From assembly GCA_017482005.1 (NCBI GenBank), contig JAFUOI010000006.1, positions 66,086 through 130,085 of the forward strand: a stretch of 64,000 nucleotides of DNA. Direction: 5' to 3'. Within the stretch, counting starts at the first letter, position 1. Every line of letters begins with the position of its first letter. The stretch comes from Lachnospiraceae bacterium. GTDB taxonomy: Bacteria; Bacillota_A; Clostridia; Lachnospirales; Lachnospiraceae. Position numbers and translations under genes: made by a program. This document shows, in pieces, positions 35,984 through 43,083 of the stretch. The notes under the pieces were generated by a model. That model did no database searches, was not told the DNA's origin, and worked only from the letters and a program-made list of their open reading frames with translations.

Positions 35984-37096
35984 TTACTGTGCCAGATCCA
36001 GCTGTTGCATGGTTCCGACATTTCCGTTTTCATACAGGAAAATTCCCGTACTCCGGATTCTTCCGTTTGCCTGATTATCTTTCAGCGAGTTTAAGGAAAA
36101 ATCTGTCTGTGCCTTTTGCAGACACATTGCTCCGATTCCGGCTTCCTTCAAGGTGTAAAGTTCATCTTTACCATTCTCATCTTTTGCCCACACCAGAAGC
36201 TTTTCAAAAATTTCATCATTCTCATCAATCCAGCCGTTTCCGTCCTTATCATACTGCGCAAGGTCTGCAAAACCATCGCCGCTCTTTGTTCCAAACAGTT
36301 CCGACCCGTCATTAATGATACCGTCACCGTTCTTATCAAGCGCAAGAAATCCGTTACCCCCGCCTAACTGCGAAATCGTATCTTTGACACCATCACAATC
36401 AAGGTCAAACTCAAATCTTTGATCCGAAAGTGTTGTCATATTTGTGTCAAGATTGATTACAAGCGGATCTGTCATCTGCACAAACTCCCCGACCGAAGTT
36501 GTCTGCGCATACTCCTGAAAACGCCGACTCATGGATAGTCCGAGATTAAAATTAATCTCTCTCCCATCGGATGTTCTTACCGTTCCGACTGTGCTGAATT
36601 CGGTTTTCTCCGTCTCCTCATGGTAATATCCCATGTTCATCTTAAACTGCCCGAACCGGTAGCTTCCTCCGGTATTTTCGATGCTCTGTACATTGTTATT
36701 ACCAAGGTAGTCATTCATATATCCGTTCATATACTCATCAACTTGTTTTTCCGACTGTCCTCTTCCGGCTCCGATGTTCGTGTAAAGCCATCGGATTAAG
36801 TAATGTACACACATCTCCCGAATGGATTCCAAAGTCTTCTTCTCACCGATGGAGGTGATGGAAGCACTTGTCTTGTAGGTTGCCCTTGAAGCAATTACGC
36901 GGCTGTTTTCGTCAAGCAGGAAGTTGCCGCTCTCATCCTGCATCCCGGTATTCAGTAACTCTGAAAAGTTGTCACTCATCGGTTGCTGTCCTTGCATTTC
37001 CTCCACGCCTACCAGGCTGGCGGTGGCGGTCTTTTTGGTCACAGAAGAATATCTTCTGGCGGATTCCATTCCTATGTAACTGGAATCAATCTTCAA
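35984..37096 (-). CDS. Calcium-binding EF-hand-like repeat protein
   Basis: 370 residues. The start is a TTG at 37096, preceded by AAGGAGGG at 5-nt spacing; the longer frame to 37186 has no ribosome site. No signal peptide. The N-terminal half is polar and helical (residues 60-200) and a beta segment follows. At about 250-330 come successive acidic loops: DLDCDGVKDTIS, DKNGDGIINDGSELFG, GDGFADLAQYDKDGNGWIDE, which match dockerin/EF-hand calcium loops. This architecture recurs in many bacterial genomes without a known role. A 29-codon ORF lies just upstream (37205-37294). Confidence 0.8.
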   Translation of the reverse strand: MKIDSSYIGMESARRYSSVTKKTATASLVGVEEMQGQQPMSDNFSELLNTGMQDESGNFLLDENSRVIASRATYKTSASITSIGEKKTLESIREMCVHYLIRWLYTNIGAGRGQSEKQVDEYMNGYMNDYLGNNNVQSIENTGGSYRFGQFKMNMGYYHEETEKTEFSTVGTVRTSDGREINFNLGLSMSRRFQEYAQTTSVGEFVQMTDPLVINLDTNMTTLSDQRFEFDLDCDGVKDTISQLGGGNGFLALDKNGDGIINDGSELFGTKSGDGFADLAQYDKDGNGWIDENDEIFEKLLVWAKDENGKDELYTLKEAGIGAMCLQKAQTDFSLNSLKDNQANGRIRSTGIFLYENGNVGTMQQLDLAQ

Positions 37097-37174
37097 ATAA
37101 TCCCTCCTTATGGATTTTTCAGCCTTGCAAATAAATCTGTTCCCGCATTTTCGCTTGCAGATTCCTTGCAATAA

Positions 37175-37207
37175 AAAAGCGTGCAATCGCGCTTCCTCGC
37201 GCTATCA
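37175..37207 (-). terminator. Hairpin plus T-run after the small ORF
   Basis: On the reverse strand GCGC-GAGGAA-GCGC, with weaker outer pairing (GTGTGAT with ATTGCACGC), precedes a run of six T. It may end the small-ORF transcript or attenuate the EF-hand gene. Confidence 0.4.
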
Positions 37208-37294
37208 CACACCTTCCGTGGCTACAAATGATGTCGACCGTGCATCACCTGCAATATATATATCGGTCAGATTCATAATTTGTTTAGTTTGCAT
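37205..37294 (-). CDS. Putative 29-residue small protein
   Basis: ATG to TGA TAG on the reverse strand. The peptide begins MQTKQIMNLTDIYIAGDAR and ends Ala-Thr-Glu-Gly-Val. GGAG is 3-4 nt before the ATG, a short spacing. The stop is followed by a GC-rich hairpin region and TTTTTT (37175-37180). Composition looks protein-like rather than random. It could be a leader peptide for the EF-hand gene or a free small protein; nothing I recognise. Confidence 0.4.
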   Translation of the reverse strand: MQTKQIMNLTDIYIAGDARSTSFVATEGV

Positions 37295-37307
37295 CTTCTC
37301 CAATTAG

Positions 37308-37349
37308 TAAAAACAGGGTATAGGTAACTGAAAATGTTATCCTATACCC
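37308..37349 (-). terminator. Terminator of the aconitase-family gene
   Basis: GGGTATAGG / CCTATACCC with an inner TAAC / GTTA stem, followed on the reverse strand by TGTTTTTAC. The rest of the 37097-37398 spacer holds the small ORF and nothing else I can name. Confidence 0.8.
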
Positions 37350-37398
37350 CGTTAAGATCATTTCAAATTATTGAACGGTCAGCCGTATATGAATGTCT

Positions 37399-39702
37399 CT
37401 AAATTCTATTATAATTAATCAGACATCCCTTGAGGATAATCTCGCGCTCCTCGTCTGTCAGACCGCCGAGGGTCATTGTAAACTCAACAAGCTCGTCTTT
37501 TACAACGTATGCTTTAATCTCATCCCATTTCTCTTCCACTGCCTTCTTGATATCCGGAATAAAGATATAGTCAAGGTTCTCAAACGGAAGCTCACCCTCC
37601 GGAATGATAAACGGAAGCATACCCCAGTTGATAAGGTTGGAACGATATCTCTTTGTTGCATACTCGTTGGCGATATTTGCCCATCCGCCAAGTACCTTCT
37701 GACAACTTGCAGCCTGCTCACGCGCAGAACCGTCACCCGGTTTTACCGCAAAGATAGTAGAACCGATACCGAATGTCTCGTGAGTAAGCTCAGGGAAACT
37801 TTCTTTAATCTTGTCCATTACCGGTTTGATTTCCGGAAGAATCTGACAAGGTTTCTCTGTTGCCTCTCCTGCAACCATAGCCTCTCTTGCTTTTTCCGCT
37901 GCCTGTACTTCTTTTGCTCTTCCTACATACTTAGGATCTTTTCTGGAAAGTGCAAACTCAGCAAGTCCCAGCGGATTAGAACGGTAAGATGATGTCTCAC
38001 CGGACGGAATCAGTTCGTCTGTCGTTGTTACCGGATCATGAATCTCAGAAACTACTTTAAGAACAAGGTTATCTGTCAATGCAACCATAGCCGGCCAATC
38101 CTTAATGTTCGGACCGAACTGGATCTCAACCGATGGATCTGCCACGCCCTTAGAATCAAATACACGGTTTGCGTAAATATTTGCATCATAGTGATATTTG
38201 TATTTTCCGATTTCTCCGTCAAAGTCTGTTGCTGCAGTAAGCTGTCCTTTGTTTGCAGCAGTTGCTGCGATGGAACGTGCATCCATAAGCGCAACGGAAG
38301 AAATCTGACCGTTCTGAAGCTTAGAACCTTCACGGTTCGGGAAGTTACGTGTGGAGTGACGGATACTGAATGCATTGTTTGCCGGAGTATCGCCTGCACC
38401 GAAGCACGGTCCGCAGAATGCTGTTTTCATAACCGCACCTGTCTCCATGATGGTCGCCGCACATCCATTCTTAATAAGTTCCATGTACACTGGCATAGAA
38501 GCCGGATATACGCTTAATGTAAATCCGTCGGAACCGATATATTTTCCTTTTAAGATGTCTGCTGCTGCACAGATATTTTCGAAACCACCGCCGGCACAAC
38601 CTGCGATGATACCCTGATCTACCATAAATTTACCGTTTACAACCTTATCCTGCAAAGAGTAAGGAACTGCATTGTCAAGGCTGACAGCTGCACGCTTCTC
38701 TACATCATGAAGAATATCTGTAAGGTTAGCATTCAGCTCCTCAATGGTGTATGTATTGCTCGGATGGAACGGCATTGCAATCATCGGACGAATCTTGGAA
38801 AGATCAATCTCGATTACGCCGTCATAGTAAGCAACCTCTCCCGGATTGAGCTCTTTGTACTCGCCGCTTCTGCCGTGGATGTCGTAGAAATCTTTGATTT
38901 CATCGTCTGTTCTCCAGATAGAAGAAAGACAGGTTGTCTCCGTTGTCATTACGTCGATGCCGATACGGAAGTCTGCAGAAAGGGAAGAAACACCCGGTCC
39001 TACAAATTCCATTACTTTATTCTTTACATAACCGTTGCCGAACACGGCTCCGATAATGGCAAGAGCCACGTCCTGAGGACCGACACCCTTCACAGGCTCA
39101 CCCTTCAGATACACACAGACAACGCCCGGCATATTAATATCATATGTCTGGCAAAGAAGCTGTTTTACAAGCTCCGGACCGCCTTCACCCATTGCCATGG
39201 TACCCAAAGCACCGTAACGTGTATGGGAGTCAGACCCAAGAATCATCTTTCCGCCGCCTGCAAGCATTTCGCGGGCAAACTGATGGATAACTGCCTGATG
39301 AGGCGGAACATAAACACCGCCGTATTTCTTTGCACAGGTAAGACCAAACATGTGGTCATCCTCATTGATGGTTCCGCCCACTGCGCAAAGTGAGTTGTGG
39401 CAGTTTGTCAGAACATAAGGAATCGGGAACTTCTCAAGTCCTGATGCTCTCGCTGTCTGAATGATTCCTACGAACGTAATGTCATGGGAAGTCAATTTAT
39501 CAAATTTAATTTTTAACTTGTCCATATTTCCGGAAGTATTATGTTCTTCCAGGATTCCGTAAGCGATGGTCTGCTTGGCAGCTTCCTGCTGCGTCATCTC
39601 TTTTCCGGTCTTTGATTTCACTGCTGCAAGTGCTTCTGCTCCGTCCGGAATCAGTTCCGTACCGCTTACCAAATATGCACCGCCGTCATATAACTTAATC
39701 AT
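37399..39702 (-). CDS. Aconitase-family hydratase (YbhJ-like)
   Basis: 767 residues, AAGGAGG before the ATG. The aconitase core is clear: [51 protein letters not shown] and [10 protein letters not shown]. Three Cys in these motifs could hold a 4Fe-4S cluster. The first-Cys motif differs from true aconitase (Ser-Cys-Thr-Asn becomes Gly-Cys-Ala-Gly) and the protein is shorter than AcnA, so it groups with the uncharacterised hydratases rather than with citrate isomerisation. No other citric-acid-cycle gene lies nearby. Monocistronic. Confidence 0.85.
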   Translation of the reverse strand: MIKLYDGGAYLVSGTELIPDGAEALAAVKSKTGKEMTQQEAAKQTIAYGILEEHNTSGNMDKLKIKFDKLTSHDITFVGIIQTARASGLEKFPIPYVLTNCHNSLCAVGGTINEDDHMFGLTCAKKYGGVYVPPHQAVIHQFAREMLAGGGKMILGSDSHTRYGALGTMAMGEGGPELVKQLLCQTYDINMPGVVCVYLKGEPVKGVGPQDVALAIIGAVFGNGYVKNKVMEFVGPGVSSLSADFRIGIDVMTTETTCLSSIWRTDDEIKDFYDIHGRSGEYKELNPGEVAYYDGVIEIDLSKIRPMIAMPFHPSNTYTIEELNANLTDILHDVEKRAAVSLDNAVPYSLQDKVVNGKFMVDQGIIAGCAGGGFENICAAADILKGKYIGSDGFTLSVYPASMPVYMELIKNGCAATIMETGAVMKTAFCGPCFGAGDTPANNAFSIRHSTRNFPNREGSKLQNGQISSVALMDARSIAATAANKGQLTAATDFDGEIGKYKYHYDANIYANRVFDSKGVADPSVEIQFGPNIKDWPAMVALTDNLVLKVVSEIHDPVTTTDELIPSGETSSYRSNPLGLAEFALSRKDPKYVGRAKEVQAAEKAREAMVAGEATEKPCQILPEIKPVMDKIKESFPELTHETFGIGSTIFAVKPGDGSAREQAASCQKVLGGWANIANEYATKRYRSNLINWGMLPFIIPEGELPFENLDYIFIPDIKKAVEEKWDEIKAYVVKDELVEFTMTLGGLTDEEREIILKGCLINYNRI

Positions 39703-39823
39703 AGTGTCCTCCTTAACGCCTTTATCTTTTCTTTTCCGAATAAAAGTTTAGCACGGATTTGCATTATCTGCAATCTTTCTGCTGTTTTTCTTTCAGTTTT
39801 ACCCTTATCTGCCCCGGTTTGTA

Positions 39824-39852
39824 TTGACGAAACCCCGAAAAAGTTATAGTAT
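39824..39852 (+). promoter_or_regulatory. Promoter of the tandem degV genes
   Basis: TTGACG and TAGTAT, 17-bp spacing. Confidence 0.7.
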
Positions 39853-39861
39853 AGATGCATG

Positions 39862-39882
39862 ATGTAGTTTTTTAAACTACAT
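39862..39882 (+). promoter_or_regulatory. Palindrome at the degV transcription start
   Basis: ATGTAGTTT-TTT-AAACTACAT is a perfect 9-bp inverted repeat placed just after the -10, at about +4 to +24. It could be a repressor operator or a 5' RNA hairpin. Confidence 0.5.
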
Positions 39883-39936
39883 GTCAGATTTATCTGCAAC
39901 TCAATGCAACATTTTATATAGAAAGGACAGATTTTT

Positions 39937-40824
39937 GTGAATAACTATGTTTTAAGTTGCTGCTCAACTGCAGATCTTACCAATGAACAGTTTAAAAGCA
40001 GAGACATCCATTATATTTGTTTTCATTTTGAATTGGACGGAGAACAATATCCGGATGATTTGGGCAAGAGCATTTCCTTTGATGACTTTTATCAGGCCAT
40101 GACAAACGGCGCCGATACGAAGACGTCTCAGGTAAATACCGAAGAATTTAAAGAGTACTTTGAAAGTTTTTTAAAAGAAGGCAAAGATATTTTACATCTT
40201 ACTCTTTCTTCCGGAATTTCCGGCGTTTATAACTCTGCAAGACTGGCGGGGGAAGAGTTGTCCGAGCAATATCCGGAGCGTAAGATTTACATTATTGATT
40301 CGTTAGCCGCCGCTTCCGGTTATGGTTTACTTATGGATAAACTTGCTGATCTGAGAGATGAAGGCATGGACATTGATTCCCTTGCGAAATGGACGAAGGA
40401 ACATTTATTGAATCTCCATCACTGGTTTTTCTCTTCCGATCTGACTTTCTTTGTAAAAGGCGGCCGTGTATCAAAAACATCCGGCTTTGTGGGAAACATG
40501 CTTAACATTTGTCCGCTTTTAAATGTTTCTTTTGACGGAAAGCTGATTCCGAGATATAAAATCCGCACGAAGAAAAAAGTTATCCGTGCTATTGCAGACA
40601 AGATGATTGAGCACGCAGAAAACGGCACAGACTATGACGGAAAATGCTACATTTCCCATTCTGCCTGCTACGATGACGCGAGAGCTGTTGCAGACATTAT
40701 CGAAAAATCCTTCCCAAAATTAAACGGAAGGGTAAAAATCTATTCCATCGGTACTGTGATCGGAAGTCACACAGGCCCGGGAACAGTAGCGCTCTTTTTC
40801 TGGGGAGATAAGAGAGCCGACTGA
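39937..40824 (+). CDS. DegV-family fatty-acid-binding protein (copy 1)
   Basis: 295 residues from a GTG start with AAAGGA upstream. DegV/FakB fold: SCCSTADL start, SSGISGVYNSARLAGE (head-group Ser), DSLAAASGYGLLMDK, KGGRVSKTSGFVGNML and GTVIGSHTGPGTVALFFWG. Proteins of this family present fatty acids to FakA kinase for phospholipid synthesis; a FakA gene is not in this window. 42 nt before a near-identical paralogue. Confidence 0.9.
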   Translation: MNNYVLSCCSTADLTNEQFKSRDIHYICFHFELDGEQYPDDLGKSISFDDFYQAMTNGADTKTSQVNTEEFKEYFESFLKEGKDILHLTLSSGISGVYNSARLAGEELSEQYPERKIYIIDSLAAASGYGLLMDKLADLRDEGMDIDSLAKWTKEHLLNLHHWFFSSDLTFFVKGGRVSKTSGFVGNMLNICPLLNVSFDGKLIPRYKIRTKKKVIRAIADKMIEHAENGTDYDGKCYISHSACYDDARAVADIIEKSFPKLNGRVKIYSIGTVIGSHTGPGTVALFFWGDKRAD

Positions 40825-40866
40825 CAAACCATAATTCATTATTACACACAGAAAGGCTGAATTCTT

Positions 40867-41754
40867 ATGAGTAACTACATTTTAAGCTGCTGCTCCACCG
40901 CAGACTTAACACAGGAGCAGTTTGATGCAAGAGACATTCATTACGTCTGCTTTCATTTTCAATTGGATGACAAAGTATATCCGGACGATCTCGGAAAGAG
41001 TATTTCATTCGATGAATTTTATCAGGCAATGGCCGACGGCGCGGATACCAAAACATCACAGGTCAATGTCGATGAATTTCTTGAATACTTTGAACCGTTT
41101 TTAAAAGAAGGAAAAGATATTCTTCATCTTTCACTTTCATCCGGAATCTCCGGCGTTTACAATTCCGCATGCGTTGCACAGAATATACTGGCAGAGAAAT
41201 ATCCGGAACGTAAAATTATTGTAATTGATTCCCTGACAGCATCTTCGGGATACGGACTTTTAATGGATAAACTTGCCGACCTTCGCGACGGCGGTATGGA
41301 TATCGACACGCTGGCAAAATGGACCGAAGATAATAAGATGAAAATGCATGTTTGGCTGTTTACTACCGACTTAAAATATCTTGTGAGAGGCGGACGTGTT
41401 TCAAAAACATCCGGAGTCGTAGGAAACATGCTTAATATCTGTCCGGTTATCAATGTAAATTTTGAAGGAAAACTGATTCCACGCATGAAAGTCCGCACAA
41501 AAAAGAAAGTGATTCAGGCGGTTGCGGATAAAATGAAGGAACTGGCACAGGACAGAGAAAATTACAACGAAAAATGCTATATTGCAAATGCTGCCTGCTA
41601 CGAAGACGCAAGAGCACTTGCGGATGTCATCGAAGCAACTTTTCCGAACATGAACGGAAAAGTACAGATTAACACCATCGGTACCGTCATCGGAAGTCAT
41701 ACCGGTCCGGGAACTGTCGTACTGTTCTTCTGGGGCGATGAGAGAGTAGATTAA
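40867..41754 (+). CDS. DegV-family fatty-acid-binding protein (copy 2)
   Basis: 295 residues, the same length as copy 1 and highly similar over its whole length, a clear tandem duplication. All DegV motifs are kept (SSGISGVYNSACVAQN, RGGRVSKTSGVVGNML, GTVIGSHTGPGTVVLFFWG). Differences cluster around residues 125-150, next to the lipid pocket, so the two may prefer different acyl chains (inference). Same transcript as copy 1. Confidence 0.9.
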   Translation: MSNYILSCCSTADLTQEQFDARDIHYVCFHFQLDDKVYPDDLGKSISFDEFYQAMADGADTKTSQVNVDEFLEYFEPFLKEGKDILHLSLSSGISGVYNSACVAQNILAEKYPERKIIVIDSLTASSGYGLLMDKLADLRDGGMDIDTLAKWTEDNKMKMHVWLFTTDLKYLVRGGRVSKTSGVVGNMLNICPVINVNFEGKLIPRMKVRTKKKVIQAVADKMKELAQDRENYNEKCYIANAACYEDARALADVIEATFPNMNGKVQINTIGTVIGSHTGPGTVVLFFWGDERVD

Positions 41755-41760
41755 AAAAAC

Positions 41761-41803
41761 AAAAACCTGTTACTTCCATGTTGAGTAACAGGTTTTTCTT
41801 TTT
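41761..41803 (+). terminator. Terminator of the tandem degV operon
   Basis: AAAAACCTGTTACT / AGTAACAGGTTTTT, 14-bp stem with 9-nt loop, followed by CTTTTT. Confidence 0.9.
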
Positions 41804-42200
41804 ATCTCTCATTTATTTTTCCTTTGAAGAATTTCTTTTCTTCTCTCTTGTGTCTTAATCTCTTGTTGTTTCTAACAAAACAATGAAAAATCAGAAAGTT
41901 CTTAGATTGAATAAAGAAGAAATGTGCCGAGTATATATTTTGACATATGGCGCTGAGGAGAAAACAGCAAGTAAATGATCTTATTGCACGTCCATTGTAC
42001 CTCACTTCCAAACAATTTTCTCACAAAATACGGGATATTATTCCTTGACTTTCTCTCCTATTATTTCTATACTCTACTCACAATCAACTTCGTGAAAATC
42101 TTATCCTCGGATACTTCTGTATCCATTACACGGAATCTTTGGCAGTTCGCCGCATTTTCACATTAAGTAAAAAAATAATATACAAATAGTATTTCTTCTG
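41804..42200. other. Non-coding spacer
   Basis: AT-rich. Apart from the orphan promoter at 42045-42073 and a 6-bp hairpin (GGATAC-TTCT-GTATCC, 42099-42114) I see no gene; short open frames here lack ribosome sites. Confidence 0.5.
42045..42073 (+). promoter_or_regulatory. Orphan promoter
   Basis: TTGACT and TATACT, 17-bp spacing, about 195 nt upstream of the toxin gene. It could drive a small RNA or give the toxin-antitoxin operon a second, longer transcript. Confidence 0.45.
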
Positions 42201-42230
42201 TTGTATTTTTGATAGCATTTGTGCTATCAT
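42201..42230 (+). promoter_or_regulatory. Toxin-antitoxin promoter with operator palindrome
   Basis: TTGTAT and TATCAT, 18-bp spacing. The palindrome GATAGCA-TTTG-TGCTATC (42211-42228) lies in the spacer and -10, where a HigA-type antitoxin usually binds to repress its own operon. Confidence 0.6.
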
Positions 42231-42268
42231 GTAAACAGATGATATTATTTGTTAAAAAAGGAGAGACT

Positions 42269-42640
42269 ATGGCATATAATATCATCTTTTATGAAACCGA
42301 TAATCAAAAGTCTGATGTAGAGGATTTTCTTGAAGAACTACGAATAAAATCTTACAAAAATAAGGATGCTCGTATTCAATATCGACAAACAATTTTTTAC
42401 ATTGAATTGTTGCAAAATAACGGAACTTATTTGCCAGATAATATCACGAAACATATTGAGGATGACATTTGGGAACTCCGGCCGGGTGTCAATCGAATTT
42501 TCTATTTCTTCTTTGATAATGACTCCTTCATCCTTTTGCATACATTTCGTAAAAAGACAAAGAAAACACCTCGTCGAGAAATCGAAAAAGCGAAACAGGA
42601 ACGAAATGATTACATAAAAAGAAAGGGGAATAAAATATGA
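42269..42640 (+). CDS. higB: HigB/RelE-type toxin (Gp49 family)
   Basis: 123 residues from the ATG at 42269 (AAAGGAG upstream). It matches the phage-derived Gp49-like/HigB toxin family: N-terminal FYETDNQKSDVEDFLEEL, the core LPDNITKHIEDDIWELRPG, then NRIFYFFF and the basic end FRKKTKKTPRREIEKA. These proteins cleave ribosome-bound mRNA (family knowledge). Toxin-first order and ATGA overlap with the antitoxin gene are typical of HigBA. Confidence 0.9.
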   Translation: MAYNIIFYETDNQKSDVEDFLEELRIKSYKNKDARIQYRQTIFYIELLQNNGTYLPDNITKHIEDDIWELRPGVNRIFYFFFDNDSFILLHTFRKKTKKTPRREIEKAKQERNDYIKRKGNKI

Positions 42641-42915
42641 AAACCTGGAATGAATACAAGACTTACGCCAAAAACACAAATGCTGAAACAAACAAAGATA
42701 TATGCGAAATGGAACAACAAGCCGCGATTGTAAGTGCCATCATTAAACAACGCAAACACCTTGGTATCAGTCAACGTGAATTGGCAGCACTCTGCAACAT
42801 TCCACAGTCTTCCGTTGCCCGCATCGAATCATTTCAAACCACTCCGAATCTCTCAACTCTACTAAAACTTCTCCGCCCCCTTGGCTTGGAATTGACAGTC
42901 ACAGTCAGAAAATAG
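42637..42915 (+). CDS. higA: HigA-type antitoxin (XRE helix-turn-helix)
   Basis: 92 residues. XRE helix-turn-helix in the second half (QRKHLGISQRELAALCNIPQ, then SSVARIESFQTTPNLSTLLK). It neutralises the upstream toxin and should bind the 42211-42228 palindrome. Start codon overlaps the toxin stop by 4 nt. Confidence 0.9.
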   Translation: MKTWNEYKTYAKNTNAETNKDICEMEQQAAIVSAIIKQRKHLGISQRELAALCNIPQSSVARIESFQTTPNLSTLLKLLRPLGLELTVTVRK

Positions 42916-42924
42916 AAATATATA

Positions 42925-43062
42925 AAAAAGAACCGGATGTATTTTACCGAGGGACGTTGAAAACGTCGATCCTTGGGAGCTGTGCGTAGCACACGGTCCC
43001 TAGTACCGTTACGTTTTCTCCGTAGCGCAAGCGTCCCGAGGAAAATACATCCGGTTCTTTTT
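42925..43062. repeat. Large palindromic structured element
   Basis: 138 bp with perfect 21-bp inverted arms (42925-42945 and 43042-43062; the left arm starts AAAAAGAACCGGATGTATTT). Inside, GGGACG (42951-42956) can pair with CGTCCC (43032-43037), and there are sub-hairpins GACGTT-GAA-AACGTC (42953-42967), CTTGGGA..TCCCTAG enclosing TGTGC-GTA-GCACA (42972-43003) and a weak TACG/CGTA. The A- and T-runs at the ends make it a bidirectional terminator for higA and glgP, but about 96 bp of GC-rich inner structure exceeds any terminator. It may be a small mobile repeat or a structured RNA. Confidence 0.7.
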
Positions 43063-43083
43063 ATTATTACTATTTATATTTTT

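Noticed and set aside
37097..37398. c-di-GMP or other known riboswitch in the EF-hand leader
   Set aside because: I could not match any conserved riboswitch core; a small ORF and a hairpin explain the visible structure better.
38707..39393. Forward open frame of 228 codons
   Set aside because: Antisense to the aconitase-family gene, Cys/His-rich junk composition.
41975..42166. Small ORF of 63 codons before the toxin gene
   Set aside because: No ribosome site, hydrophobic AT-rich composition, and it crosses a promoter.
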